Below, piece by piece: positions 28,907-36,405 of a stretch of DNA of 39,443 nucleotides; positions within the stretch are counted from its first letter, which is position 1, and every line of letters begins with the position of its first letter. A program made the position numbers and the translations under genes. The notes below the pieces were generated by a model. That model had not been told where the DNA came from and did not search any database. It saw only the letters and a list, made by a program, of their open reading frames with translations. Source of the DNA: Deltaproteobacteria bacterium (lineage in GTDB: Bacteria > Desulfobacterota > Deferrisomatia > Deferrisomatales > BM512); NCBI GenBank assembly GCA_002869015.1, contig PKTT01000016.1:1-39443 (forward strand), given 5' to 3'.

Positions 28907-29842
28907 TTATGCCCTTGGGTGGGCCTTGTCGTAGACTTCCATAAGCCGTTCGATGCCCAGATGCGTGTATTTCTGGGTAGTCGATAGGCTTTTGTGCCCC
29001 AGGAGCTCTTGAATGCCCCTTAGGTCTGCTCCCCCCGCCAACAGGTGTGTGGCAAAGGAGTGCCGCAAAGTATGGGGGCTAACCTTCTTGGCTATCGCAG
29101 CTCGTGTAAGCCACTGGTCCAGAATCCTTCTTACAGACCGGTCAGTCAGCCTGCCGCCCCTTGCATTTAAAAAGATGGGGCCCTTTCCCTCCAGTGGCTT
29201 GCCGGCTTCCATCCTTAGGGCAAAATAGCTATCAAGGGCATCAATTGCAGGGCCTGTGAGCACTACCTCCCGCTCGCTTTTGCCCTTGCCAAGCACCCTC
29301 GCCACCCCTCTGGTCAGCTCTATATCTTTTCCCGAAAGAGAGACCAGCTCGGAAACACGAACCCCTGTCGCATAGAGCGTCTCAAGGATTGCCTTGTCCC
29401 GTGCTCCCAAGAGACCATCTGCCTTTACAGAATCAAGCAGGTGCAGCACTTCATCAACGCTCATGAACTCCGGCAGCTTTTTTGGAGCTTTTGGAGCGGA
29501 GAGGAGGTCCGCCGGGTTACTGCCCAGATGGGCCTGCCTCACTAAAAATCTGAAGAAGGCCTTTACCGCGCTAAGGTTACGTGCAATTGAGCTCTTCCTG
29601 TGTGTGGGGTGCAAATGAGCCAGATATCCTCTGATATCTCCCATCTCCACACCACGCCAGAGGGTGGGCGTGGTTTTAGCGCCTTTTGATAGCCATTCGC
29701 CGAAACGCTCAACGTCGCGAAGGTAATTTCTTATCGTATGCTCTGAAGAGTTAAGCTCAAAGCGCAGGTGCCCGCGAAACTCCTCGACCCAAGGGTCCTG
29801 AGTTGGCTCTTCTTTAACCGTTGCGACCCTATCTTCCGCCAA
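28907..29842 (-). CDS. xerC: Tyrosine recombinase XerC-like
   Basis: This 311-residue site-specific recombinase probably acts with XerD at dif to resolve chromosome dimers. An N-terminal SAM-like core-binding domain (about 18-105) is followed by the catalytic domain with Arg in ATGVRVSEL, Lys in LGKGKSER, the HTLRHSFATHL His/Arg pair, the LLGHKSLS histidine and the nucleophile Y292 in TTQKYTHLG. All catalytic residues are present. The start is TTG at 29842, with GGGAG seven bases upstream and an in-frame stop just before. Its chromosomal setting with hslVU argues for a housekeeping Xer and not a mobile-element integrase. Confidence 0.92.
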   Translation of the reverse strand: MAEDRVATVKEEPTQDPWVEEFRGHLRFELNSSEHTIRNYLRDVERFGEWLSKGAKTTPTLWRGVEMGDIRGYLAHLHPTHRKSSIARNLSAVKAFFRFLVRQAHLGSNPADLLSAPKAPKKLPEFMSVDEVLHLLDSVKADGLLGARDKAILETLYATGVRVSELVSLSGKDIELTRGVARVLGKGKSEREVVLTGPAIDALDSYFALRMEAGKPLEGKGPIFLNARGGRLTDRSVRRILDQWLTRAAIAKKVSPHTLRHSFATHLLAGGADLRGIQELLGHKSLSTTQKYTHLGIERLMEVYDKAHPRA

Positions 29843-29858
29843 CTCTCATCTCCCATAT

Positions 29859-29903
29859 AAAGCTGATGCCTAGGGGAAACCCGCAGTTTAACATATCAGC
29901 TTT
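29859..29903. repeat. 9-bp inverted repeat with a GAAA-loop hairpin upstream of xerC
   Basis: AAAGCTGAT (29859-29867) and ATCAGCTTT (29895-29903) are perfect inverted copies. Inside them, on the plus strand, GGG-GAAA-CCC (29873-29882) makes a small stem with a GNRA-type loop. It lies in the 110-base gap between the YhaN-like ATPase gene and xerC. No good T-run follows, so an operator or mRNA structure is as likely as a terminator. Confidence 0.5.
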
Positions 29904-29952
29904 GCAAAACAACACTTTCCAGGCAGAAATGGGCAGCATTGAAGAGCTTTTT

Positions 29953-32604
29953 CTATAGCGCACCATGAATTGGCGGAAGTTCTATCATCTTTGATTGGGG
30001 GACCGTCCGCTTAATGCGTTCAACTGTCTCCGGGTGACAGGTAAAGAGAAGCGTCTGATTCTCTTCTGAGAAGGCGGAAAGGGCTGAGATTGAAGCCTCC
30101 GCGCGGGTGGGGTCGAAGTTTACGAAAACATCGTCGGCTATGAAGGGTAGGGGGCCTAGGCGGCGGGCAAAATCCCTTGCAAGGGCGAGGCGAAGCGAAA
30201 GGTATAGCTCTTCACGGGTGCCACGCGATAGCTCTTTGGCGCCGGAGAGGTGCTTCCCGCTCTTAGTCACGACTTTAAGGTCATATTCGCCATCCTCTCC
30301 GGGTGGGAGGATTATTGCTGGATACCTGCCGCCGGTAATATTGCTGAATACCGTAGAGGCATCTGCTAGAACTCTTGGCTGGCTCTCGGTAAGATATACG
30401 TCCAGGGCTTTGCGAAGGATATTTTTGGCGATTGTCAATATTCGCCAGCGTGTGGCTAGTTGCTCACCCTCAACCCGCAAAGTTTCTCTTTCAAGCTCTA
30501 GCTCTGCAAGCTCAGTTGTAGAAGACAAGCGGGTAATTTCAGCCTCTATTTTAGCGCACTCCCTGTGGGCATTGCCGAGCTCATCATCCAGCCGCTTCTC
30601 TTCGCTAGACAGGAGAGCTACCTCACTTTTCCACAGCTCCGGGTCCGCCTCTCTCAGTTGGGTTATGCCCTCATCATAGTCTTGAGCATTGCCAAAACCA
30701 GCTTTAAGCGAGGTCAGGTACTTAGCCAATTGCATTTTAGCATCCTCGCGCTTTTGTAAGGTTTCGCCAAACTCCGTAGCTTGCCTATAAAAGTGCCTGA
30801 TCTCATTGTGGAGGGTATGCCCGGTGGGACGCCTTTCGATGTAGCCGGGTAGAGTGGCTAAAAGGTTGAGGGCATTTTCCTCCCACTCTCTATGCTTTTT
30901 TTGCAAAGATGAGAGTTTTGCCTCAGCGTCTTCAACCTCTCCGAGAGCCCGGCGAGTCCGCTCCACCTCGCGTAGGAGGTTTAATAGTCCCTCCGGAGAG
31001 AGCTCTTCTGCAGCGGTAAAGCCCCAACGTTCAACATCATTACGCCAAAGCGATAGGGCCGCCTCAAGTTCCCCGAATTTATTATCGACCTCTGCCTCGG
31101 CTGCTTCTGCCTTGGCTAGGCCCCTGAGCTTCTCATCATATTTTCTAAGCGCGGCCTCCATCTTTGAAATCTCGATGAAGGAGGGAACACTATCCAGCCC
31201 AAGGGAGTTTGCAATCTCAAGCGCGGGTTCGCTAAGTTCCTCTACCTGCTCACGCACCCTCAAAGAGAAGAGGGAAATTATCGCCAGTGTAAGGCCGATA
31301 CCGCCCACTGCGTAACCTAGAGGCTTTGGCGTATACCAGGCTAAAATAACAATCGCAGCAGATAATAAGGCTGTGGTCAAGGGCAGGGCTTTTTTGCGAG
31401 GTGATATGCTGCTTCTCGGGGCGTAGGGGCGTGTACGAAGATGCTCGCTTATGGCCGCAAGCTTCTCAAGCGCCATGCTTGGATCATCAGTCTCAAATGG
31501 AGGGTTCGCATCGCCCGAGAGGAGAACTTCTCTCTTTGCCGCGTCAAGGAGGCCATTGCTGCGAGAGAGTTCATCTCTAAGGTTCTTGAGACGCGCTCCC
31601 CAATCCTTAATTTTTTCGACAGTTGCCATCTCAATCGTTGTGGCCTTGACCCTGCTTGTGTCCCAGCTTGGTCCTAACGTGGCAAGTAGTCCCGCTGCCT
31701 CTCTCTCCCGCCTCTTTAGCTCTTCATCAGCATCAGAGATAGCCTCGATTAATAAATTTTGCCCGGAGATGCCACCCTCAAGCACTTTTAGTTCGGCAGC
31801 TTTATCAAAGAGCTTCTTCTCATCTTCCGTAAGGGCTTTATATCTGGTTAGTTCACCCTCGGTTTTTTCTAATTCGAGAAAGGTGGGGCGGAGCTTTTGA
31901 AGAGTTTCATAGCGGCCTTTCTTGAGGCGAAGTGCTTTAAGTTCCACTATCAAACCCTCTTTAGCAGCCTCCAACTCTAATAGCTTAGCTGACAAAGAGG
32001 GATACTCGCTCATACGCTTTTCAGCTTCACGCAGCGCAATAGACGTATCGCGATACGCTTTAAGAAGATCAGGGAGTTTGCCGCTTCTAGGTTTCAACAG
32101 CTCTGCGCGTTCATCTTCAAGTTTTTTGCCAATTGCAGATGTATGGACTCCTACCCCTGCGGTCAATAGCTTGTCTCTGATCTTCTCATCCGATAGTCCC
32201 TCCATCTGAACCATGTCGAATAGGTCGAAGGCGAATACAGAGCGGAAGGTTTTCAGGTCAAAATCATGGAGAAGCTCAGAGAGAGCGCCCTTGTCACCGT
32301 TGGTGTTGTCCGGCCTCGTTAGAAGCGGTTTTGCGTTTTTGGCGACCATGCGCTCCACCGACCAACTTCCGCGCTCATCTTCCAGAAATAGCCGACCACC
32401 GTGGGCACCCCCCATGAAATTCTCTATTGGGCCACCTTGAGATTTTGCCGGGTAACCAAAGAGTACTGAGCGGATGAAGTTAAGGAGGGTTGATTTGCCC
32501 GCTTCGTTGGGGCCGTAAAGTACGTTTAGCCCCGGCTTTAAATTATCCAGAGCATAATCTTTAAAGGGGCCATACCCATCTATGTGCCAGCCGGTGAGCC
32601 TCAT
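29953..32604 (-). CDS. YhaN-type (Rad50/SMC-like) AAA ATPase
   Basis: This 883-residue ATPase has Walker A GPNEAGKST at 31-39 near the N-terminus, long charged coiled-coil arms, and at the C-terminus an ABC signature ELSRGTREELYLSLR followed by Walker B LPFIADDVFVNFD. The arms are interrupted by two hydrophobic segments (ALPLTTALLSAAIVILAWYT and the YAVGGIGLTLAIISLFSL stretch, about 410-455), as in YhaN, so it may touch the membrane. The ATG at 32604 overlaps the nuclease stop by 4 bases and has GGAGGAG upstream. With the SbcD-like partner it should form a two-subunit DNA-end processing or repair machine; the physiological role of YhaNO is not settled. Confidence 0.88.
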   Translation of the reverse strand: MRLTGWHIDGYGPFKDYALDNLKPGLNVLYGPNEAGKSTLLNFIRSVLFGYPAKSQGGPIENFMGGAHGGRLFLEDERGSWSVERMVAKNAKPLLTRPDNTNGDKGALSELLHDFDLKTFRSVFAFDLFDMVQMEGLSDEKIRDKLLTAGVGVHTSAIGKKLEDERAELLKPRSGKLPDLLKAYRDTSIALREAEKRMSEYPSLSAKLLELEAAKEGLIVELKALRLKKGRYETLQKLRPTFLELEKTEGELTRYKALTEDEKKLFDKAAELKVLEGGISGQNLLIEAISDADEELKRREREAAGLLATLGPSWDTSRVKATTIEMATVEKIKDWGARLKNLRDELSRSNGLLDAAKREVLLSGDANPPFETDDPSMALEKLAAISEHLRTRPYAPRSSISPRKKALPLTTALLSAAIVILAWYTPKPLGYAVGGIGLTLAIISLFSLRVREQVEELSEPALEIANSLGLDSVPSFIEISKMEAALRKYDEKLRGLAKAEAAEAEVDNKFGELEAALSLWRNDVERWGFTAAEELSPEGLLNLLREVERTRRALGEVEDAEAKLSSLQKKHREWEENALNLLATLPGYIERRPTGHTLHNEIRHFYRQATEFGETLQKREDAKMQLAKYLTSLKAGFGNAQDYDEGITQLREADPELWKSEVALLSSEEKRLDDELGNAHRECAKIEAEITRLSSTTELAELELERETLRVEGEQLATRWRILTIAKNILRKALDVYLTESQPRVLADASTVFSNITGGRYPAIILPPGEDGEYDLKVVTKSGKHLSGAKELSRGTREELYLSLRLALARDFARRLGPLPFIADDVFVNFDPTRAEASISALSAFSEENQTLLFTCHPETVERIKRTVPQSKMIELPPIHGAL

Positions 32605-33866
32605 CGCTCCTCCTCGGAGAGCATGGAGAGGAGAAGGTCTCTTGCACATGCAACCTCCAAATCAAATATTTCTCCTGACGGAGGTGAAGAGAGGAATCGG
32701 GTTATGCCTGAGCGTGAGTAGAGCTCGTCAAGGAGGTCCACGTCTGCTTTTGAGATTAGATCATCCGCTACCGTGATGATCTGCGCCTCTACGCCACCAA
32801 GGGAGAGGAGGCGTTTTAGGTCCACCTCGGGTGAGGTAGCTAATTCAATGGAATTCCACCAAAGCGGGGAAGATGAGAATGACTCCTCCTCTCGGAGCAG
32901 GGATAGCAGGTCTACAATAGTGGCGGGGTCAGAGAGCGTGGAGTGCAGGGAGGTCACGCCGGTTACTTTGACAGACAGTATAAGAGCACGCCCCTCCGCG
33001 GCTTTTGCTTCATCATCAGCAACTGACGCCAATAGCGCCTCTATCTCGGCAATGGTCTCTTTACCGGAGATGTCGCATGTAGGATAGGCGAAACGGAGAG
33101 TATCCAGAGGGGTGAAGTCAAGGGTGACTTCTGCCCTTTGGCTTACCTCTACGGCAAAGGCGCCATGTGCGCCTCGCTCTCTTCGCGTGAGCGCCTGAAG
33201 ATTGCCCGGATAAACTATTGAGGGACTATCCTTTGAAACCAAAGTGCGGGTGTGTAGATGGCCCAGCGCCCAGTAATCTATCCCTGCGGTGGTCAGGTGC
33301 TCCATCGAAGTCGGTGCGTAAGGGGCGTGCTCACCTGTTGGGCCAATAGTTGCGTGGACAACCCCCACCTGGAAACCTTCTCCTGCTCCCTTTATCTGCG
33401 CTGCCAGGTCGCGAAGCTCCTCCCTCTTTGAATAGCTGATGCCTGAAACTGTCGCCAATAGCTCCCCTCCACGGACAACGGGAAAGGATTGAGCTTTAGT
33501 GGGAAAAATCTTCACGTTCTGGGGAAGCTCCCCATAAGCGCTCCACATTCTCCCAAGTTCGGAGGGGTGAGGGTCATGGTTTCCGGTAGCTATAAAGACT
33601 TGGACACCCGCCTCCTCAAGGCGCTTGAAACCTTCTCTTAACTTGATACCGCCCCTAACGCCTCGCTCCTGACCGTCGTAGAGGTCTCCTGCAATGAGTA
33701 AAAATGCAGCTTCACGCTCAAGGCAAAGTGAGATCAGGTTGTCGAACGCCTTTAATGTTGCGTCGCGCAGGATTGCCGCGACTTCGGGCGCTGAAGCCTC
33801 AACACCTGAAAAGGGTGTGTCTAGGTGTAGGTCTGAAGCGTGGATGAAAGTAAAGGGTTGTGTCAT
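32601..33866 (-). CDS. YhaO/SbcD-type metallophosphoesterase (DNA exonuclease subunit)
   Basis: This 421-residue protein is the nuclease half of the pair with the YhaN-like ATPase. The calcineurin-like phosphoesterase core has metal motifs DLHLD (D12, H14), AGDLYDG, ATGNHDP and GHLHTR, all intact. The C-terminal 130 residues form a cap and ATPase-contact region with lower conservation. It is shorter than Mre11 and close to YhaO/SbcD length. The binding site (GGGAAAAAT) is weak. A perfect TATAAT (minus, 33920-33915) lies about 50 bases upstream. The family is sure; a specific substrate is not. Confidence 0.9.
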   Translation of the reverse strand: MTQPFTFIHASDLHLDTPFSGVEASAPEVAAILRDATLKAFDNLISLCLEREAAFLLIAGDLYDGQERGVRGGIKLREGFKRLEEAGVQVFIATGNHDPHPSELGRMWSAYGELPQNVKIFPTKAQSFPVVRGGELLATVSGISYSKREELRDLAAQIKGAGEGFQVGVVHATIGPTGEHAPYAPTSMEHLTTAGIDYWALGHLHTRTLVSKDSPSIVYPGNLQALTRRERGAHGAFAVEVSQRAEVTLDFTPLDTLRFAYPTCDISGKETIAEIEALLASVADDEAKAAEGRALILSVKVTGVTSLHSTLSDPATIVDLLSLLREEESFSSSPLWWNSIELATSPEVDLKRLLSLGGVEAQIITVADDLISKADVDLLDELYSRSGITRFLSSPPSGEIFDLEVACARDLLLSMLSEEER

Positions 33867-33914
33867 ATTTTTCCCGTTTAAAGCATTTCGCTGTTTGGAT
33901 TGATTTTAACCGGG

Positions 33915-33920
33915 ATTATA
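33915..33920 (-). promoter_or_regulatory. Putative -10 element for the YhaO-YhaN pair
   Basis: A perfect TATAAT is read on the minus strand about 48 bases before the nuclease start. The -35 side (near TAGTCA, about 16 bases up) is weak. It partly overlaps, in the opposite direction, the promoter of the tRNA deacylase gene, so the two transcription units share a compact divergent control region. Confidence 0.4.
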
Positions 33921-33935
33921 TGATCTCTCAACAAC

Positions 33936-33964
33936 TTGACTAGCGAATGCCGCTCTCAGACAAT
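33936..33964 (+). promoter_or_regulatory. Putative sigma70-type promoter for ybaK-aroF
   Basis: TTGACT (33936-33941), a 17-base spacer and GACAAT (33959-33964) lie 35 bases before the YbaK-family gene. It is the best promoter match ahead of the plus-strand run to 36335. Confidence 0.55.
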
Positions 33965-33999
33965 GAGCGCCAATCAAATTATCTATTGAGGACAAAAGA

Positions 34000-34461
34000 A
34001 TGCCTACAATTGAAGATGTTAAGAAATTTCTGGCGGGCGAGGGCATAACCTGCCTGGAGTTCGAGGAAGATACCCCCACCGCAGAGACGGCCGCCCAGGC
34101 GGTGGGTTGTACACCCGCGGAGATTGCCAAAACGGTTCTCTTTATCGTAGGGGGTGAGCCGGTGGTGGTTGTAACCTCAGGTGACGTGAAGGTGAAAGGG
34201 AGCCTCCTCAAGGCTGAAACGGGGCTAACCGGCAAGGTGCTATTGCCTGCTGCTGATGAGGTCTTCAGGGTTACAGGATATAGGCCGGGAGGAGTTTGTC
34301 CCTTCCTGCTGCCGAGAGCTTTAAGGGTAGTGATAGACTCTTCCATGAGGCGCTTTGAAAAGGTCTATGCGGCGGCGGGTAATGACCATTCCGCTGTCCC
34401 GATTACCGTAGACAGGCTTCTCGCGGTCACCGGCGGAGTTGAGGGGGTTGTGTGCGCTTGA
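34000..34461 (+). CDS. YbaK/EbsC-family aminoacyl-tRNA deacylase
   Basis: This 153-residue protein belongs to the YbaK/ProX-type editing domain family, which removes wrongly attached amino acids (for example Cys-tRNA-Pro or Ala-tRNA-Pro). Family blocks visible are TAETAAQAVGCTPAEIAKTVLF, the lysine in DVKVKGSLL (candidate catalytic lysine) and the GYRPGGVCPF glycine loop. The stand-alone form acts in trans on charged tRNAs in the cytoplasm. It is followed after 70 bases by the DAHP synthase gene. The exact tRNA specificity cannot be read from sequence. Confidence 0.9.
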   Translation: MPTIEDVKKFLAGEGITCLEFEEDTPTAETAAQAVGCTPAEIAKTVLFIVGGEPVVVVTSGDVKVKGSLLKAETGLTGKVLLPAADEVFRVTGYRPGGVCPFLLPRALRVVIDSSMRRFEKVYAAAGNDHSAVPITVDRLLAVTGGVEGVVCA

Positions 34462-34531
34462 GGCGTGAGCCTCTTCGTGTTACGTTTCCCGGAGTTAAAA
34501 ACAACATCTAAAGGGATTTTTGGAGATAAAC

Positions 34532-35554
34532 ATGCTCATAGTTATGGAGCACAACGCCGCGGAGCACGATATAAGAGCCGTCGTGGCGCAGATTGAGGCA
34601 CAGGGTTATAAAGCCGAGTCGATTCCCGGCGGCGATCGTGTCGCCATAGGTGTGCTGGGAAACACAGGTTATGTTGATGAGACCCCATTTAGAGGGATGG
34701 CGGGGGTGCGGGAGTTCATCCACGTTACCAAACCCTACAAACTGGTAAGCAGGGATTTTCACCCCGAAGACACTATCGTTGAGGTCGGCGGCGTTAAAAT
34801 AGGCTGGAATCAGCCGCCTGTTATGATAGCCGGGCCCTGTGCAATTGAGAGCAGGGAACAGCTTCAGGAGGCATCCAGAGTTGTAAAAGAGGCGGGGGCC
34901 TCTATCCTGAGGGGCGGGGCTTTCAAGCCGCGCACAGGCCCTCACTCCTTTCAGGGGTTAGGCTATGAGGGCGTTAAGATCCTCAGCGAAATGAGTAAAG
35001 AGGTCGGATTGCCCTCGGTAACCGAGGTAATGAGAATCGACCAGCTCGAGATGGTGGCAAAGTACTCGGATTGCCTACAGATCGGCGCCCGTAACATGCA
35101 GAACTTCGACCTCCTTAAAGAGGCAGCGAAAATTGATAAGCCAATTCTCCTAAAACGTGGCATGAGCGCTACACTTGAGGAGTTTCTTGCAGCAGCCGAG
35201 TACCTTCTGGCCGGAGGGAACCCAAACGTTATCCTCTGCGAACGCGGTATACGGACCTTTGAGCGGGCGCTGAGAAATACCCTCGACCTTTCAGTTATCC
35301 CCTACCTTAAAAAGGTCACCCATCTGCCGGTTATAGTCGACCCAAGCCATGCGATAGGTGTAAGGGACATAATCCCTCACTTGGTAAAAGCAGCTATTGT
35401 AGTAGGGGCAGCTGGAGTGATGGTGGAGGTGCACCCCAAGCCGGCGTGCGCTCTTTGCGATGGACCGCAATCGCTAAACCCGGAGGGATTCATAAAGATG
35501 ATGCGCGAGCTCAAGATTCTTCAGATTGCGCTCGATACGGGAGAGGAAGGTTAA
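34532..35554 (+). CDS. aroF: 3-deoxy-7-phosphoheptulonate synthase (KDO8P-synthase-like DAHP synthase)
   Basis: This enzyme condenses phosphoenolpyruvate and erythrose 4-phosphate, the first step of aromatic amino acid synthesis. The 340-residue form has an N-terminal ferredoxin-like regulatory domain (about 1-70, starting [14 protein letters not shown]) and a TIM barrel with [40 protein letters not shown] and DPSHAIG, the Thermotoga/Bacillus-like class Ib set. The N-terminal domain is the site of feedback inhibition in relatives. The ATG at 34532 has GGAG six bases upstream; the TTG at 34520 lies before that site. An outer-membrane barrel gene follows after 28 bases. Confidence 0.94.
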   Translation: MLIVMEHNAAEHDIRAVVAQIEAQGYKAESIPGGDRVAIGVLGNTGYVDETPFRGMAGVREFIHVTKPYKLVSRDFHPEDTIVEVGGVKIGWNQPPVMIAGPCAIESREQLQEASRVVKEAGASILRGGAFKPRTGPHSFQGLGYEGVKILSEMSKEVGLPSVTEVMRIDQLEMVAKYSDCLQIGARNMQNFDLLKEAAKIDKPILLKRGMSATLEEFLAAAEYLLAGGNPNVILCERGIRTFERALRNTLDLSVIPYLKKVTHLPVIVDPSHAIGVRDIIPHLVKAAIVVGAAGVMVEVHPKPACALCDGPQSLNPEGFIKMMRELKILQIALDTGEEG

Positions 35555-35582
35555 GTAAAACTCTCTCATTAGGAGGATTGTC

Positions 35583-36335
35583 ATGTTCAAGAAATTTATA
35601 CTTTCGGTAGCCATAGCATCTTTTATACCTCTCTCAGCTCAGGCGCTAGAGATAGGCGTACAGGGTATCTACTGGGCGCCGACCTTTGATGCCTCTCTCG
35701 CCGTAGATGGCGGTACGACATTCGATCCCGAAGATGATTTCGATGTCTCAGACGAGAACATACTAGGATTTAGGGCTTTCGCAGGGATAGGTAGTCACCA
35801 TCTTTCAATTTCGGCCTTCGACTTTTCCTTCAGCGGGACGGATTACGTCACGCAGGATATATCCTTTGGAGGTTCGCCGATAGTTACCGTTGGCAGCGAG
35901 GCCTCGATGGACCTTGATTACACTATGGTAGACCTCGCATACCGTTATGATCTCATTGACCTTGAGAATGTTGCAGCTGGCTTTTCCATTGGCCCTGTAT
36001 TGCAGGCGAAGATATTTGACGGAACCCTTGAAGTCACCGATGAGGGGACAAACACTTCTGATTCGGCAGATTTCTCAGCCGTGGTTCCAATGGTTGGGGT
36101 TGGGCTACATGTGGGCATCCTAGCAGACCTTTTGGAGCTGCGCGCGCAGGTAACCGGGATGGGCTATGACGGCAACAATATAATTGATGCTTATGGCGAG
36201 GTAGTCTTTTCTCCCTTGCCCTTGATTGAGATAGCCGCCGGATACAGAACGCTTCAGATTGACGTCGAGGCAGATGATGTTGACCTTGATGTTGACAAGC
36301 AGGGGATATACGGCTCATTGGGCATATCCTTTTAG
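35583..36335 (+). CDS. Outer-membrane beta-barrel protein, function unknown
   Basis: This 250-residue protein has a clear signal peptide (FKKFILSVAIASFIPLSAQA, cleavage after about residue 21). The rest has alternating polar/hydrophobic strands separated by acidic loops (FDPEDDFDVSDEN, VEADDVDLDVD), and it ends in GSLGISF with a C-terminal phenylalanine, the usual barrel-assembly signal. About eight to ten strands seem possible. No enzyme motif is seen. The AGGAGG site is strong. It lies after aroF, but a metabolic link is not implied; it may simply be read through from the same promoter. A strong terminator follows. Confidence 0.78.
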   Translation: MFKKFILSVAIASFIPLSAQALEIGVQGIYWAPTFDASLAVDGGTTFDPEDDFDVSDENILGFRAFAGIGSHHLSISAFDFSFSGTDYVTQDISFGGSPIVTVGSEASMDLDYTMVDLAYRYDLIDLENVAAGFSIGPVLQAKIFDGTLEVTDEGTNTSDSADFSAVVPMVGVGLHVGILADLLELRAQVTGMGYDGNNIIDAYGEVVFSPLPLIEIAAGYRTLQIDVEADDVDLDVDKQGIYGSLGISF

Positions 36336-36360
36336 CTGACAACTAATCTGACTGAACTAA

Positions 36361-36392
36361 AAAAGCCGCCCCGATGGGCGGCTTTTCTTTTG
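36361..36392. terminator. Bidirectional intrinsic terminator between the barrel gene and the PpiD-like gene
   Basis: AAAAGCCGCCC (36361-36371) pairs perfectly with GGGCGGCTTTT (36376-36386) around CGAT, followed by a T-rich tail on the plus strand and an A-run before the stem that serves the minus strand. It separates two convergent genes. Confidence 0.9.
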
Positions 36393-36405
36393 GAGTAAGG
36401 CCTCT

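Noticed and set aside
28907-29842. Integrase of a mobile element
   Set aside because: The xerC-hslV-hslU setting, normal length and absence of att-like repeats or phage genes point to the housekeeping Xer recombinase.
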